NCBI GenBank assembly: GCA_947502925.1 | Contig: CANNBS010000004.1 | Coordinates: 62,001 to 126,000, forward strand | Reading direction: 5' to 3' | Source of the DNA: an uncultured Marinicella sp. | GTDB taxonomy: Bacteria > Pseudomonadota > Gammaproteobacteria > Xanthomonadales > Marinicellaceae | Length of the DNA stretch: 64,000 nt | The notes under the pieces: model-generated | What the model saw: only the letters and a program-made list of their open reading frames with translations | Databases searched by the model: none | Told to the model about the DNA's origin: nothing | Shown here: positions 19,024 to 28,936 of the stretch, piece after piece | Numbering within the stretch: the stretch's first letter is position 1 | Layout of the letters: every line of letters begins with the position of its first letter | Program-made: the position numbers and the translations under genes

Positions 19024-19607
19024 ACAAACCAGTGCTTATCTAAATCAGGTGGCACGTAATGATTCAAATACTCAACAATGGTCTTAGCATCACTGGCAAT
19101 ATAATAAAGCTGACGGTAAATTGTTTTACTGAATTTCTGGCGATAAATCTCTTCGAAAAAATCCAGTAACTGATCGTAATACCCGTGAAAGTTGGCAATT
19201 ACGATGGGTTTATTGTGAAAGCCCAGCTGTTTTAAAGTCATCACCTCAAACAACTCTTCCAGGGTGCCAAAACCACCGGGTAAAGCGATAAAAGCATCGG
19301 CCACTTCAATCATTTTATTCTTTCTGGTAGGCATGTCATGGGTGATGATTTGCTCATCATCCCGGGTATTAATCAGGGCATCAATTTTCAGCACTTCCGG
19401 TGTGATTCCCAAAGTTTTTCCACCATGTTTTTGTAAAGAGCGGGCCACTTGTCCCATCAGTCCGGTGCTGCCGCCGCCATAAACCAGGGTCCATTTGTTG
19501 TTGGCCATTTGTTCGCCCAGGGCATCGGCTGCGGTGAAATAATGTTCATCAATATCACGGCTGGAGGCGCAATAAACCGCCACATGTGAAATTTTATATT
19601 CGCTCAT
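19020..19607 (-). CDS. LOG family protein (TIGR00730, Rossmann fold)
   Basis: This 195-residue protein contains LVYGGGSTGLMGQVA and the family hallmark PGGFGTLEELFEV, with the upstream RKNKM segment. LOG-type proteins hydrolyse cytokinin ribotides or related nucleoside monophosphates by cutting the N-glycosidic bond. In bacteria the true substrate is often AMP or unknown. It overlaps the mnmC stop by four bases (ATGA), so it is translationally coupled to mnmC. Confidence 0.9.
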   Translation of the reverse strand: MSEYKISHVAVYCASSRDIDEHYFTAADALGEQMANNKWTLVYGGGSTGLMGQVARSLQKHGGKTLGITPEVLKIDALINTRDDEQIITHDMPTRKNKMIEVADAFIALPGGFGTLEELFEVMTLKQLGFHNKPIVIANFHGYYDQLLDFFEEIYRQKFSKTIYRQLYYIASDAKTIVEYLNHYVPPDLDKHWFV

Positions 19608-21532
19608 AGTTTGTCTCCCGTGGTCTTTTGCGGTGGTTTTTTGAGTTGCCGATAATCAAATCGATTGGGATGCAGTATTTTAACCAAATCCTGTTCAATT
19701 GGTAATGGTTGGTTCAATATCATGGCCATTAAATACTGCGCCAGTAAAGGTGCAGACGTATAGCCCCGCGAACCCAGTCCGGAAAGAATATACAGGTTTT
19801 TACTTGTCTTAGCCGGCGGATATGACTGCCAATGGCGGCCATGGTGCAAATCAGCGTAGTCTTTTTTGAATTGTTCACTCATCACCAACGGTCCGCACAA
19901 GGGTAAATGATCCAGCGTGTTGGCGCGAATACCGACATGGGTATGCTGCCATTGTGCTTTGTTCAATAGCGTACTGTTACTTTGATTTTGCCAGGCGGTT
20001 AAGTTTAATTGTGGGCCTTTGGGTAGTTGTGCCGGGGTCTGAAACCACTCTTCTGGATCCAGATGACGATAATCACCGCCAATTAAAACCTGACTGTGTC
20101 GTTCGATTGGGATTAAATACCGCTGATTGTGTTGCACTTGATTTAACGACGACGGCCAGTGGGTTAATTGGTACACTTCAGTTTGGCCGGCGCGGGCTGT
20201 GACAAAGGGTCGTAAAGCCGGTAACAGCTGAATGCTCTGAATACCGGCCGCCACCACCAATACATCGCAGCGATTAATCTCCTGCTGATGACTGCCTTTA
20301 ATCAGCCATTGTTGTTCGGGTGTTTGCTCAATATCAGCAACCTCAGCGGTTAACCGGTTATCCACCGCTTGAGATAAATGCTGACCTAAGGCGTTGGTGT
20401 CAACAAAACCGGCACCGGGATAATATAAACCTTGTTCGGCGGTTTGAATAAGATCATCGGGTAAATCAAAGCGGGCATCGTACTTACGCGGTTGTTCACT
20501 CGATTGTACCCCAACGGGATTAAAAACATTACGAGGATAAAAGTCCAATGCCGCTTCAAAAGCCCGCCAGTAAAACAGCGCTTCCGGTGAAGATTGTGCG
20601 GTTAAATAAGGCATCATCATGGCATAGGCATTGCCTGAAGCGGCGGCGAGGGCTTGCGGGTGTTGGTCAATCAGGGTTACTTCTAAACCATTGGCTTTAG
20701 CAACATGTGCCAGACATAAACCGGCTATACCGGCACCGATAATGGTTAGACTTTGTGCCGGTGGATTTGCCTGGGGTGTGGGTGCCCAGAGCATTCGATT
20801 GTGGCTTGAATCAACAGCTGTTTTTAAATGACCGATGAGGCGTTCGCGTTTGCCCTCAAAGCCCGACTTTTTACTGACTTCAAAGCCGACAGATTGTAAA
20901 TTTTTGCGTACTTTGGAGGCGGCGGTAAAGGTGGCAAACGTGGCACCCGGTGCCGACAACCGGGCGAGTTCAGTGAATAATTCTTGTGACCACATGGCCG
21001 GGTTTTTAGCCGGTGAAAAGCCATCTAAGAACCAGGCATCCACTGCGGCATTTAATTGTTGAAAGCAGGCACACGCGTCGCCCAATAAAAGATGCAGCGT
21101 GATGTCCTTATCAATGCGATAACGGTGAAATCCGGCACGGCGATGACTAAAGATATGGCGAATGGTGGCGGCATCTGCTTGTAAATCCGGCAAACTGCCT
21201 AAGGCCATCTCAAATTGTTCCGGGGATAATAACCATTGCTCACAACTGATAAAGTGCAAATGTCCGGGTTTGTGGTCACTGGCATGCCACAGCCTTCGGG
21301 TGGTAAGGAAATTAAGGCCGCTGCCAAAGCCGGTTTCTGCAATTACAAAGTCGGACTGATCAGCCTTGTCACGCCAGCGTTCACTTAAACGGTTAGCTTC
21401 GAGAAAAACTTCCTGAGATTCTGCCATCGCCTTTTGATGATGGTAGATATCCTCAAATTGTCGGTTAAATAATTGGGATTGTTGGGTGGAGACGTCCGCT
21501 GAAAAAATAGTCCGATAGCTAAGCGGTCGCAT
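19604..21532 (-). CDS. mnmC: Bifunctional tRNA 5-methylaminomethyl-2-thiouridine biosynthesis protein MnmC
   Basis: This 642-residue fused enzyme completes the mnm5s2U modification of tRNA wobble uridine 34. The N-terminal SAM methyltransferase domain (about 1-240) contains EDIYHHQKAMAESQEVF, AETGFGSGLNFL and DAWFLDGFSPAKNP. The C-terminal FAD-dependent oxidoreductase removes the carboxymethyl group and begins LTIIGAGIAGLCLAHVAKA near residue 262; LSGLGSRGYTSAPLLAQ is near its end. Length agrees with E. coli MnmC (668). It is followed by the LOG gene and preceded by a small zinc-ribbon reading frame. Confidence 0.95.
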   Translation of the reverse strand: MRPLSYRTIFSADVSTQQSQLFNRQFEDIYHHQKAMAESQEVFLEANRLSERWRDKADQSDFVIAETGFGSGLNFLTTRRLWHASDHKPGHLHFISCEQWLLSPEQFEMALGSLPDLQADAATIRHIFSHRRAGFHRYRIDKDITLHLLLGDACACFQQLNAAVDAWFLDGFSPAKNPAMWSQELFTELARLSAPGATFATFTAASKVRKNLQSVGFEVSKKSGFEGKRERLIGHLKTAVDSSHNRMLWAPTPQANPPAQSLTIIGAGIAGLCLAHVAKANGLEVTLIDQHPQALAAASGNAYAMMMPYLTAQSSPEALFYWRAFEAALDFYPRNVFNPVGVQSSEQPRKYDARFDLPDDLIQTAEQGLYYPGAGFVDTNALGQHLSQAVDNRLTAEVADIEQTPEQQWLIKGSHQQEINRCDVLVVAAGIQSIQLLPALRPFVTARAGQTEVYQLTHWPSSLNQVQHNQRYLIPIERHSQVLIGGDYRHLDPEEWFQTPAQLPKGPQLNLTAWQNQSNSTLLNKAQWQHTHVGIRANTLDHLPLCGPLVMSEQFKKDYADLHHGRHWQSYPPAKTSKNLYILSGLGSRGYTSAPLLAQYLMAMILNQPLPIEQDLVKILHPNRFDYRQLKKPPQKTTGDKL

Positions 21533-21728
21533 TAAGCGCTGGGATTTTTCCGGAGTGTTGATGATTTTGGTGGTTTAATTGGCATTGTGAACATATTATA
21601 CGCTGTGGTCTGTACAATTGCGTATTCTCAGACGCATTAATTATCTTTAAATAGATCGTTTGTTGATGGCAACCGGCGCAAATAACGCTGATAATTTCAT
21701 CATTTACATTAATTGATTTACTGTTCAT
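21519..21728 (-). CDS. Small putative zinc-ribbon protein
   Basis: This possible 69-residue protein has two CxxC pairs, CAGC and CSQC, about 29 residues apart, which could bind one zinc ion, and a His-rich C-terminal tail. It overlaps the mnmC start by 14 bases. No good ribosome site is visible, and no family is recognised. The paired cysteines are the only argument that it is real. Confidence 0.4.
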   Translation of the reverse strand: MNSKSINVNDEIISVICAGCHQQTIYLKIINASENTQLYRPQRIICSQCQLNHQNHQHSGKIPALNATA

Positions 21729-21951
21729 AATAAACACACATTTAAACCCCAGAACCAAGCATAGCAGAAAATGCAGCACAGGAAGTCTGAACAGGTTAAT
21801 TAATGGCAGATAAGTTGTATTAAAGAATGGTAAGTTGCTATATGGCCTTTAAAAGAAACGTGAATAATGCTTATATGACAAAACCTGTCACCTTTCAGTC
21901 GATTATGATGCGCTGCATTCCTTTTACGATTGATTGCGATACAATAAGTTC

Positions 21952-24189
21952 ATGACTTCAAAAAAACAACCCATTCACGTTCCCGGTTATCGGATTATTC
22001 GCCAGATTGGTGAAGGTGGTATGAGCGTTGTTTATTTGGCTTATCAGGAATCGCTTAAAAGAGAAGTGGCGCTAAAAATCATGCGCCCGGTGATTGCTGA
22101 TGAGAGTAATGTGGTAAAACGCTTTAAACAAGAAGCCGAAATTATTGCCAAACTTTACCATCCCAATATAGTCAGCATTTATGATGTCGGCTCTGTGGAT
22201 GAGCACACCTTGTTTTATGCCATGCCGTATTTACAGCATGGCGATTTAACCGGTTTTGCCTATCATAATGACGAAGAACTGAAAAAGGTGATGTCGGGCT
22301 TATGTCAGGGCTTTGCGTTTGCCCATGCCCAGGGCGTCGTGCACCGTGATATTAAACCTGAAAATATCTTATTTGATCAGTTTGGCAATGTGAAAATTGC
22401 TGATTTCGGGATTGCCCTAAGCAGCGGTAAACGCCGATTTACCAAAGACCAGCGTATTGTTGGCAGTATTCATTACTTAAGCCCTGAACAAGCCCGATCC
22501 AAACATGTGGACGCGCGTTCTGATATTTATGGTTTGGGCGCTATTTTGTATGAAGTTTTAACCGGTGAGCCGGTGTTTGATGCGCCGGATGATTTAGGCA
22601 TTATGATGGCTCATGTGGAGAGTCCGATACCGCGATTACCGAATAAAGTGGCGCATTGGCAAGACATCATCGATCGCTGTCTCGCGAAATCACCGAACCA
22701 ACGTTTTCAATCCATGCAATCCCTGCAACAGGCCATTGAACAAGTCACACCGCAGGTCAAACAAGGTCCCCTCAGGCGATTAAGCGCCTGGCCCTATCTG
22801 ATGATGTCGGTGGTCTTGTTGGTAATTATGGCCGTCTGGTGGTTGAGGCCGGAGGAGAATATATTCGGATTAGAAACTGGACAAGAACAGACAGAATTTC
22901 ATACTAAACAAAATAAAACACCTGATTTTGTCAGTGGCAAGCAGTCAACAAATGAAGCAGCACAGCAAGAAAGTGACGCAGTAAACCCCGAGCCACAATT
23001 ATCAGCCGACACAGTTAATCAGTTATTAAGTCAGGCGAAACAAAATATTGAACGCAAACAGCTGACCACGCCCGAGGACAATAACGCGCTGGATAAATTA
23101 TTAAAAGTTCTGGCTGATCAGCCGCAACACGGGGAAGCCAGAGCGCTACTCGCGGATATTAACGACGGCTATTTTGAACTGGCTTACCAGGCTGTATTAA
23201 ACAACAACTATAGCCGTGCCGAGCAATTTGCCGAATCTGTGACAACCGTTCGGCATAAAGTGGCTTTGGTCAATGAACAACTGCTTAAGTATCTGGCCAA
23301 TAACAGCGAAATGACTGTGAGTTTGCTGTTGGGCAGTTTATCTGAACAAGTCAGAACGGCCGTGACCAATAACAACAGAAACCTGGCGAGCCGATTGATT
23401 AATCTGACCGATATTTTGATGCCGGGTCATCAAATCATCACAGAGCTTAATGAATTACTGGCCACTATGCCGACTCACGGAGAGGTGGTGTCTGATCGGC
23501 TTGGGATTAAATCGGTGTTTATTTCGCCACCGTCCGGACATTCCATCCGTCATGGTTTTTATGTGACCCCAACTGAAATTACAAGGGCGCAATACCAGCA
23601 ATTCAAACAAGCCACCGATCGACCACTGGAAAAATGTAAAAGTTTATTAAAATCCAACTTAATTTTTTCCGGTCGAAACCTGGATAACATTGGCTTTCCC
23701 TATGACGATAACATGCCGGCAGTGTGCATCACCTGGCAGGATGCCACGGATTACGCCGCATGGCTCAGCCAACAATCGAATCATTCATACCGCCTACCGA
23801 ATCGGGAAGAATGGCGCCTTTTAATCAGTCAAACCAGCGCACCTGAAAACTGTGGTCGTCGCAATGTCGCCGGACAGGAATTTCCCGATAAAAGTAACGA
23901 TGTGACTTACCATAGCTGTGATGATGGTTACCCGCATTTAGCACCTGTTCGCGCTTTTCAATCAAGTGGTTTGGGTTTGTATGGTCTGTACGGCAATGCC
24001 GCTGAGTGGCTGTCCGGTTGTGAAGAACCGGGTAAGCTAAAATCTTTTTTCAAACCCGATAAACCCTGTGATCAAAACCCGGTGGCAGGATTGTCATGGG
24101 TGTCCAGTCAACAAGCAACCGGTCAGATTAATTTGGTTGACTACGGCGATGCCTATACTCACATCGGTTTTCGTCTGATCCGGCAATAA
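21952..24189 (+). CDS. Ser/Thr protein kinase fused to FGE-sulfatase-type domain
   Basis: This 745-residue membrane protein begins with a Hanks-type kinase domain (about residues 13-270). It has the glycine loop GEGGMSVVY (20-28), Lys42, the catalytic HRDIKPEN (131-138), DFG (151-153) and SPEQARSKHVDARSDIYGLG, so it looks active. A transmembrane helix follows (about 278-297), then a glutamine-rich, helical periplasmic region. The C-terminal domain resembles formylglycine-generating enzymes: GFYVTPTEITRAQYQQF, AVCITWQDATDYAAWLSQ, YRLPNREEWR, LYGLYGNAAEWLSGC and HIGFRLIR. That domain would sit outside the membrane and probably acts as a sensor or binding module. I chose the ATG at 21952 over the TTG at 21934. 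Confidence 0.88.
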   Translation: MTSKKQPIHVPGYRIIRQIGEGGMSVVYLAYQESLKREVALKIMRPVIADESNVVKRFKQEAEIIAKLYHPNIVSIYDVGSVDEHTLFYAMPYLQHGDLTGFAYHNDEELKKVMSGLCQGFAFAHAQGVVHRDIKPENILFDQFGNVKIADFGIALSSGKRRFTKDQRIVGSIHYLSPEQARSKHVDARSDIYGLGAILYEVLTGEPVFDAPDDLGIMMAHVESPIPRLPNKVAHWQDIIDRCLAKSPNQRFQSMQSLQQAIEQVTPQVKQGPLRRLSAWPYLMMSVVLLVIMAVWWLRPEENIFGLETGQEQTEFHTKQNKTPDFVSGKQSTNEAAQQESDAVNPEPQLSADTVNQLLSQAKQNIERKQLTTPEDNNALDKLLKVLADQPQHGEARALLADINDGYFELAYQAVLNNNYSRAEQFAESVTTVRHKVALVNEQLLKYLANNSEMTVSLLLGSLSEQVRTAVTNNNRNLASRLINLTDILMPGHQIITELNELLATMPTHGEVVSDRLGIKSVFISPPSGHSIRHGFYVTPTEITRAQYQQFKQATDRPLEKCKSLLKSNLIFSGRNLDNIGFPYDDNMPAVCITWQDATDYAAWLSQQSNHSYRLPNREEWRLLISQTSAPENCGRRNVAGQEFPDKSNDVTYHSCDDGYPHLAPVRAFQSSGLGLYGLYGNAAEWLSGCEEPGKLKSFFKPDKPCDQNPVAGLSWVSSQQATGQINLVDYGDAYTHIGFRLIRQ

Positions 24190-24201
24190 ATAAACAAACC
24201 G

Positions 24202-25959
24202 CTAAGGATAAAACCGTTGTGTGGAAATGGTATCAAGGTTGGTTTTGATGTCTAGTTGCAGGGTTTCATCTGACTCAAGCTGATAGCTCAACCGATGATA
24301 CTGTTGCGAATCAAGACCATTAAATAAGCGGTTCTGACCTAAGGGTTCTGTCTGCGTGTTGATTAATTTAAACTGACCGTCTGGCGACTGATAACTTATT
24401 TGTACATCTAGATTTTTATCGACCACAACCCAGCCCCGGTGGTTGTCTTGTTGATAATCATGGTAAACGATGGGTGGTATTTCGCACGTGCCGGCATTAG
24501 TGTGAAAGAAGTAATACACTTTACTGCCCTGACGAAGACTTAAATCATCCACCAGGCGTAAACCATTGAGCTGTTGACAACTTTGTTGGTAAAAAGGAAT
24601 TTGTTGCGGTAATTTTAAAGCAGTGTGTTCGACCACCACCAAAGCCGCTTGATTGGGCGTGTCACGGTACAATAAGTCCATCATGGCCAATTGAGTCTGA
24701 CGACCATGTTTGCCATTCATGGGGTGAGGCAAAGACGCTATCAGGGTTTTGGCCTCTAGGTAATAATTCAAAGTTGCCGCTGTCATGAAATTATCCGCAA
24801 TCAGCAATTGTTCCGGTTGTTGTAACTGTTTAACTTTGGCAGCCAGTTGCGGCCAGCCAATGGCATTATTAATCAGTTGTTTGTGGCTATTTGAATTGAC
24901 CGGTAGCACATGCAGTAAAATATAAAAGCCGATTAAAAACAGACCATGGGCCAAACCGCCGGTCAACACCGCCCATTGTTTAAGTTTCTGATGACTCTGA
25001 AAAAAACTGGCCGCCACGATAAGTAACAACAAATAAGACGGCACCGGCCAATGGATGTTGGTGCGCAGGTTATCAGAGAAAAACCCTAAGATGGCATATA
25101 ACAGCCAGTACAAAACCGCAAACAGCTGAATAAAGCCGATGGCCTGGTGGCGCGTTTCATCAGAGTCGTTTGGTCGTTTCAGGCTCACTAAGCACAAATA
25201 AAAAACCAACGGTGTAGTAATGACAATCTGCCCCAGAAAAAACCACAGATGGCTTAACTGAAACTGCCATGGATTGCGTTCGCCCAGTTGAAAACTCAAT
25301 AAAGGAAAGTCATGCTGAACATTAAAAATAAGTATCGGTATAAAGCCCACGAATGTTAAAGGCAAAGTGATTTGCCACAGAGGTTTTATTTTTAAAAGCT
25401 GTTGTTTATAGATAACCGCTGCGGCCAGTAAAGCCACACATAAAATAAACCAAAAGCGAATATGTACATTAACGGCCAACATCAGGCACAAACCCAACAA
25501 CAGCGCTTGTCGGCGGTGGTGATTTTCCTTGAGTCGCAACCACAAAAGAACGGTTAATAAAGTAAAAAACAACAACCAAACATCGGCAATGGCCAGCACA
25601 CCCATCAGCCCGATTAAGGGCACGATGAGACTGAATAAAGCCGCTTGCCAGGCGGCCTGATGTGAACGGCTGATTTGCTTGGCGAGCAAAAAAGCCAACC
25701 AGGGCAGTGACCAGCAGGCCAGTAAAAAGGGCAATCTCAGAAAAAAAGGATGCTGTGGTAACAGCGCGGTACTCAAGGCATTCAGCCAGGGCACAAAGCC
25801 GGGTATTTCACTGTAAGACCATTGTAAAAAGCGACTTTCCAGCCAATAAAAAGCTTCATCACCAAACAAGGCTGTCTGAATTGCCATCACCACCTGGATT
25901 ATCACGAGGCTGATAAAAAGCCCCCAGAAGATTCGCCGAGTGGTGACTTCTGTTAGCAT
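24202..25959 (-). CDS. GT39/PMT-type integral membrane glycosyltransferase
   Basis: This 585-residue protein has about eleven transmembrane helices. Its first periplasmic loop carries GDEAFYWLESRFLQWSY, the Asp-Glu motif of ArnT and related PMT_2 enzymes that use lipid-phosphate sugars. A soluble C-terminal region of about 130 residues follows. Such enzymes transfer a sugar from polyprenyl phosphate to lipid A, proteins or polymers in the periplasm; the acceptor cannot be told here. It overlaps the lytic transglycosylase gene upstream by seven bases. Confidence 0.85.
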   Translation of the reverse strand: MLTEVTTRRIFWGLFISLVIIQVVMAIQTALFGDEAFYWLESRFLQWSYSEIPGFVPWLNALSTALLPQHPFFLRLPFLLACWSLPWLAFLLAKQISRSHQAAWQAALFSLIVPLIGLMGVLAIADVWLLFFTLLTVLLWLRLKENHHRRQALLLGLCLMLAVNVHIRFWFILCVALLAAAVIYKQQLLKIKPLWQITLPLTFVGFIPILIFNVQHDFPLLSFQLGERNPWQFQLSHLWFFLGQIVITTPLVFYLCLVSLKRPNDSDETRHQAIGFIQLFAVLYWLLYAILGFFSDNLRTNIHWPVPSYLLLLIVAASFFQSHQKLKQWAVLTGGLAHGLFLIGFYILLHVLPVNSNSHKQLINNAIGWPQLAAKVKQLQQPEQLLIADNFMTAATLNYYLEAKTLIASLPHPMNGKHGRQTQLAMMDLLYRDTPNQAALVVVEHTALKLPQQIPFYQQSCQQLNGLRLVDDLSLRQGSKVYYFFHTNAGTCEIPPIVYHDYQQDNHRGWVVVDKNLDVQISYQSPDGQFKLINTQTEPLGQNRLFNGLDSQQYHRLSYQLESDETLQLDIKTNLDTISTQRFYP

Positions 25960-27218
25960 TGCGGCACTTTTAATCGCTTGCCGGCGTTAATAAGATAGCG
26001 TGGTGGCTTGATGTTGTTCATGCGCGCAATTTGCGTTTTTGTGGCGCAGCGAAAACGACGACTGATGGTGCTTAACGAATCACCCTTGCGAATACGATAA
26101 TAAGTAAAGGCCGGACGCTCGGGGAAGTCCGCATCATGAATTTTTTTGGCCAATACCATTAAAGCCGTGTCATGGCATTGACTGTCATAAATGGGTTTTA
26201 ATATTTCCGGGATCACAATCGGTGAACCTTTTTTGATAACCCGCTTGGCTTTTACTGTGGGGTTTAAGTTGCGTAAGGTCCGGTACCAGCCCATTTCTTG
26301 ATTATGTTGACCAAAACAAACCGCCAATTCACTTAAAGACACGTCGCTGCGGGCTTTAATCACCGCTGTGTGGCCATCAATCGGCGTTAACGTCACATTA
26401 AAATCATCCGGATTGGAAAAAATTAACATCGCCGACAATACACTGGCAATGTAGCTGCGGGTTTCACGCGGTAAATCGTAATAAAATTCTGACTGCCACA
26501 CTGACTGGTTTTTGTGCTTTCGGTTAAGACGTTTAAAGCGATTCTCACCGGAATTATAAGCGGCTAAAATTTTGGCATAATCATCGCCATACAACTGCCG
26601 CTGTTCCTGAATATAATCTGCTGCCCCTTGTGCAGCGGTTTTGGGATGATATCGGGCATCATAATCACCCAAGGTACCCACCACCCCAAATCGTTGTGCC
26701 GTGGCCGGCATAAACTGAAACAGACCACTGGCGCCGGCTGATGACATGGAATGTACCCGACCGCCACTTTCCTGAGCGATGATGGCCAGCATAAAATGCT
26801 CTGAAATATTTTTTTCCGTAAATGGCGGTAAAATGTAGCGTTTTAAAAATTGGTAATTATGCCAGGTTTCAATCAGAATGGGACGTTTCCAGGTCAGCCA
26901 TTCATTTAAAGCCGCCTGAATGCGTTGATTGGCCAGTAAAGGTTGATTTAATGTGGCCGCATCCAAAGACGGATTGCTGGAGGCTTCGATGTCAGCCTGG
27001 TCATTAATCATTTCTTCGGTTTGGGTGGTTTCCTCGAACTGCTTAAAGTAAGCATTCAGGGCTTCTTCACAGGTTGGGCTTTTTTGACATTGTTCGATGG
27101 CGGTAATTAATGAGGGTAAAGATTGGTTGGGTGTTGAGGCTTGAACCTCTTTTTTAACGGTGTGTTGTTGACAGCCGTTAAACACGAATAAAGTCACAAA
27201 GAAGAAAATAAGACGCAT
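25953..27218 (-). CDS. MltD-like lytic transglycosylase lipoprotein with LysM
   Basis: This 421-residue protein starts with a lipoprotein signal (MRLIFFFVTLFVFNGC). An SLT catalytic domain (around residues 145-265) contains the catalytic Glu in AIIAQESGGR, plus SSAGASGLFQFMPATAQRFG and AAYNSGENRF. A C-terminal LysM domain, YYRIRKGDSLSTISRRF, binds peptidoglycan. These enzymes cut glycan strands to give anhydromuramic ends during wall remodelling. The ATG at 27218 is chosen because it gives the lipobox; an upstream start at 27281 would hide it. Divergent from the TerB-like gene. Confidence 0.9.
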   Translation of the reverse strand: MRLIFFFVTLFVFNGCQQHTVKKEVQASTPNQSLPSLITAIEQCQKSPTCEEALNAYFKQFEETTQTEEMINDQADIEASSNPSLDAATLNQPLLANQRIQAALNEWLTWKRPILIETWHNYQFLKRYILPPFTEKNISEHFMLAIIAQESGGRVHSMSSAGASGLFQFMPATAQRFGVVGTLGDYDARYHPKTAAQGAADYIQEQRQLYGDDYAKILAAYNSGENRFKRLNRKHKNQSVWQSEFYYDLPRETRSYIASVLSAMLIFSNPDDFNVTLTPIDGHTAVIKARSDVSLSELAVCFGQHNQEMGWYRTLRNLNPTVKAKRVIKKGSPIVIPEILKPIYDSQCHDTALMVLAKKIHDADFPERPAFTYYRIRKGDSLSTISRRFRCATKTQIARMNNIKPPRYLINAGKRLKVPQC

Positions 27219-27284
27219 AAATCTGTTTGCAGTTAAGTGAGTATTGTGTATTATCAGTATTTTGACGTCCGCATCAACCATTCT

Positions 27285-27746
27285 ATGGTCAATTTATTGA
27301 ATTCAATTAAGTCCTTTTTTGAACCCAAAAGTTCAAAAGAAGATTTGAGCTCAGAACAAAAAGACCAACTCAATCAGGCCATAATATGCTTATTGACGGA
27401 GATGGTGAAAGCCGATTATGTGGAATTGTACATTGAAAAACTGGTGCTCAATGAACACCTGACTAAGAAGCTAAATCTCAGCCGGGCTAAAGCCAACAAG
27501 TATTTGGCCCATGCCAACATCAGTGCCCAGGTGTCGGTAACGTTAAAACCACAAACTGAAATTATTAATGCCTATTTAAATCGTCAGGATAAACACGCTT
27601 TGATGGTACAGCTATGGCAAATTGCCTCGGCAGATGGTGAAATACACCTGCTGGAAACCCAAACTTTTTATCAGGCGGGCGAACAACTGGGCTTTAACAC
27701 CAGCCAATTGGACAGAATTTGTCACCCAGAGAGCGTCATTAATTAA
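27285..27746 (+). CDS. TerB-like domain protein
   Basis: This 153-residue helical protein resembles the TerB/DUF533 fold: EQKDQLNQAIICLLTEMVKADYVELYIEKLVLNEHL and a second half with QLWQIASADGEIHLLETQTFYQAGEQLGF. Paired acidic loops of this kind can bind metal. Its function is uncertain, and tellurite resistance should not be assumed. It precedes pilU by about 25 bases and may share its transcript. Start set at the ATG 27285. Confidence 0.7.
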   Translation: MVNLLNSIKSFFEPKSSKEDLSSEQKDQLNQAIICLLTEMVKADYVELYIEKLVLNEHLTKKLNLSRAKANKYLAHANISAQVSVTLKPQTEIINAYLNRQDKHALMVQLWQIASADGEIHLLETQTFYQAGEQLGFNTSQLDRICHPESVIN

Positions 27747-27770
27747 CATGATTCATAAAAAGAGAACATT

Positions 27771-28859
27771 ATGGACTTAACACATTTTTTAAAAGAAATG
27801 CGCGAGCGAAACGGCTCGGATTTATACCTCACCACCGGTGCCCCGATTAACGTCAAAATTGAAGGCGTCTTAGAAGCCATGAGTAGCACAGGATTGCCAC
27901 CGGGTATCGTTGAAAAAATCGCCTACTCACTCATGAACGAACGCCAGCAAAAGGAATTTGAAGATACCTTAGAGTGCAATCTGGCCGTATCAATTAAAGG
28001 TGTTGGGCGTTATCGTGTTAATGTCTTTAGGCAGCGCGGTGAAGTCAGTATGGTCATCAGAACCATTAAAACCAATATTCCGCCCTTAGAAGATTTACAT
28101 ATGCCGACCCATTTATATGATTTAATTATGGAAAAACGGGGACTTATCCTGGTGGTCGGCGCCACTGGTTCCGGTAAATCAACCACCATGGCCTCCATGA
28201 TTGATTACAGAAACAGCAACACCACCGGGCACATTCTGACTGTGGAAGATCCCATCGAATATGTCCACCGGCATAAGAAATCCGTCATTAATCAGCGGGA
28301 AATTGGTATTGACACGTTAGGTTATGAGCCGGCCCTGAGAAATGCTTTGCGGGAAGCGCCGGATTTGATTTTGATTGGTGAGATTAATAATGCCGAAACC
28401 ATGGAAGCGGCCGTGTCCTTTGCCGAAACCGGTCACTTATGCATGGCGACATTGCACGCCAACAACTCCGACCAGGCTATGGAGCGGGTACTGAACTTCT
28501 TCCCCAGCGACATGCATAATAATGTCCTGATGAACTTAGCCCTCAACCTCAAAGCCGTAATTTCACAACGCCTGGTGATAGACGTCGATAAAAAACGCCG
28601 CCCGGCTTGCGAAATTCTCTACAACACCCCGCAAATCCGTGAAATCATCCGCCGCGGCGAAATCAACGAACTTAAAATCGCCATGGACAAATCCCTCGAA
28701 GACGGCATGCAAACCTTCGACCAGGCTCTCTATAATATGTACAAAGATGGCATTATCACCCTCGAAGAAGCCCTTGGCAACGCCGACTCCCGCCAGGGCC
28801 TCGAAGTCCGCATTAACCTCTCCAGCGAAGACGACTCCGGCGGGGATGATTATTTTTGA
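27771..28859 (+). CDS. pilU: Type IV pilus retraction ATPase PilU
   Basis: This 362-residue PilT-class hexameric ATPase has an N-terminal PAS-like domain and a RecA-like ATPase domain with Walker A GATGSGKSTT. The Asp box is ILTVEDPIEYVH and the His box is HLCMATLHANNS. The acidic C-terminal tail after GNADSRQGLEVRINL is typical of PilU rather than PilT. The Walker B region reads LIGEINNAETMEAA: Asn206-Asn207 replace the Arg-Asp usually seen in GEIRD, while Glu204 is kept. PilU assists PilT in powering pilus retraction, and pilin genes lie 19 kb downstream. Confidence 0.92.
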   Translation: MDLTHFLKEMRERNGSDLYLTTGAPINVKIEGVLEAMSSTGLPPGIVEKIAYSLMNERQQKEFEDTLECNLAVSIKGVGRYRVNVFRQRGEVSMVIRTIKTNIPPLEDLHMPTHLYDLIMEKRGLILVVGATGSGKSTTMASMIDYRNSNTTGHILTVEDPIEYVHRHKKSVINQREIGIDTLGYEPALRNALREAPDLILIGEINNAETMEAAVSFAETGHLCMATLHANNSDQAMERVLNFFPSDMHNNVLMNLALNLKAVISQRLVIDVDKKRRPACEILYNTPQIREIIRRGEINELKIAMDKSLEDGMQTFDQALYNMYKDGIITLEEALGNADSRQGLEVRINLSSEDDSGGDDYF

Positions 28860-28936
28860 TGGTTAGAAATTAATCAAAGGCAGTTATATTTTATAAGTTA
28901 TCATGGGTTTACATACCACCATTATGTGACAAAGTG

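Noticed and set aside
21952..24189. Anti-phage defence kinase system
   Set aside because: No nuclease, methylase or other defence partner lies nearby; neighbours are tRNA-modification and wall genes.
27285..27746. Tellurite resistance determinant
   Set aside because: Only a single TerB-like fold protein is present without other ter genes; it sits beside pilU.
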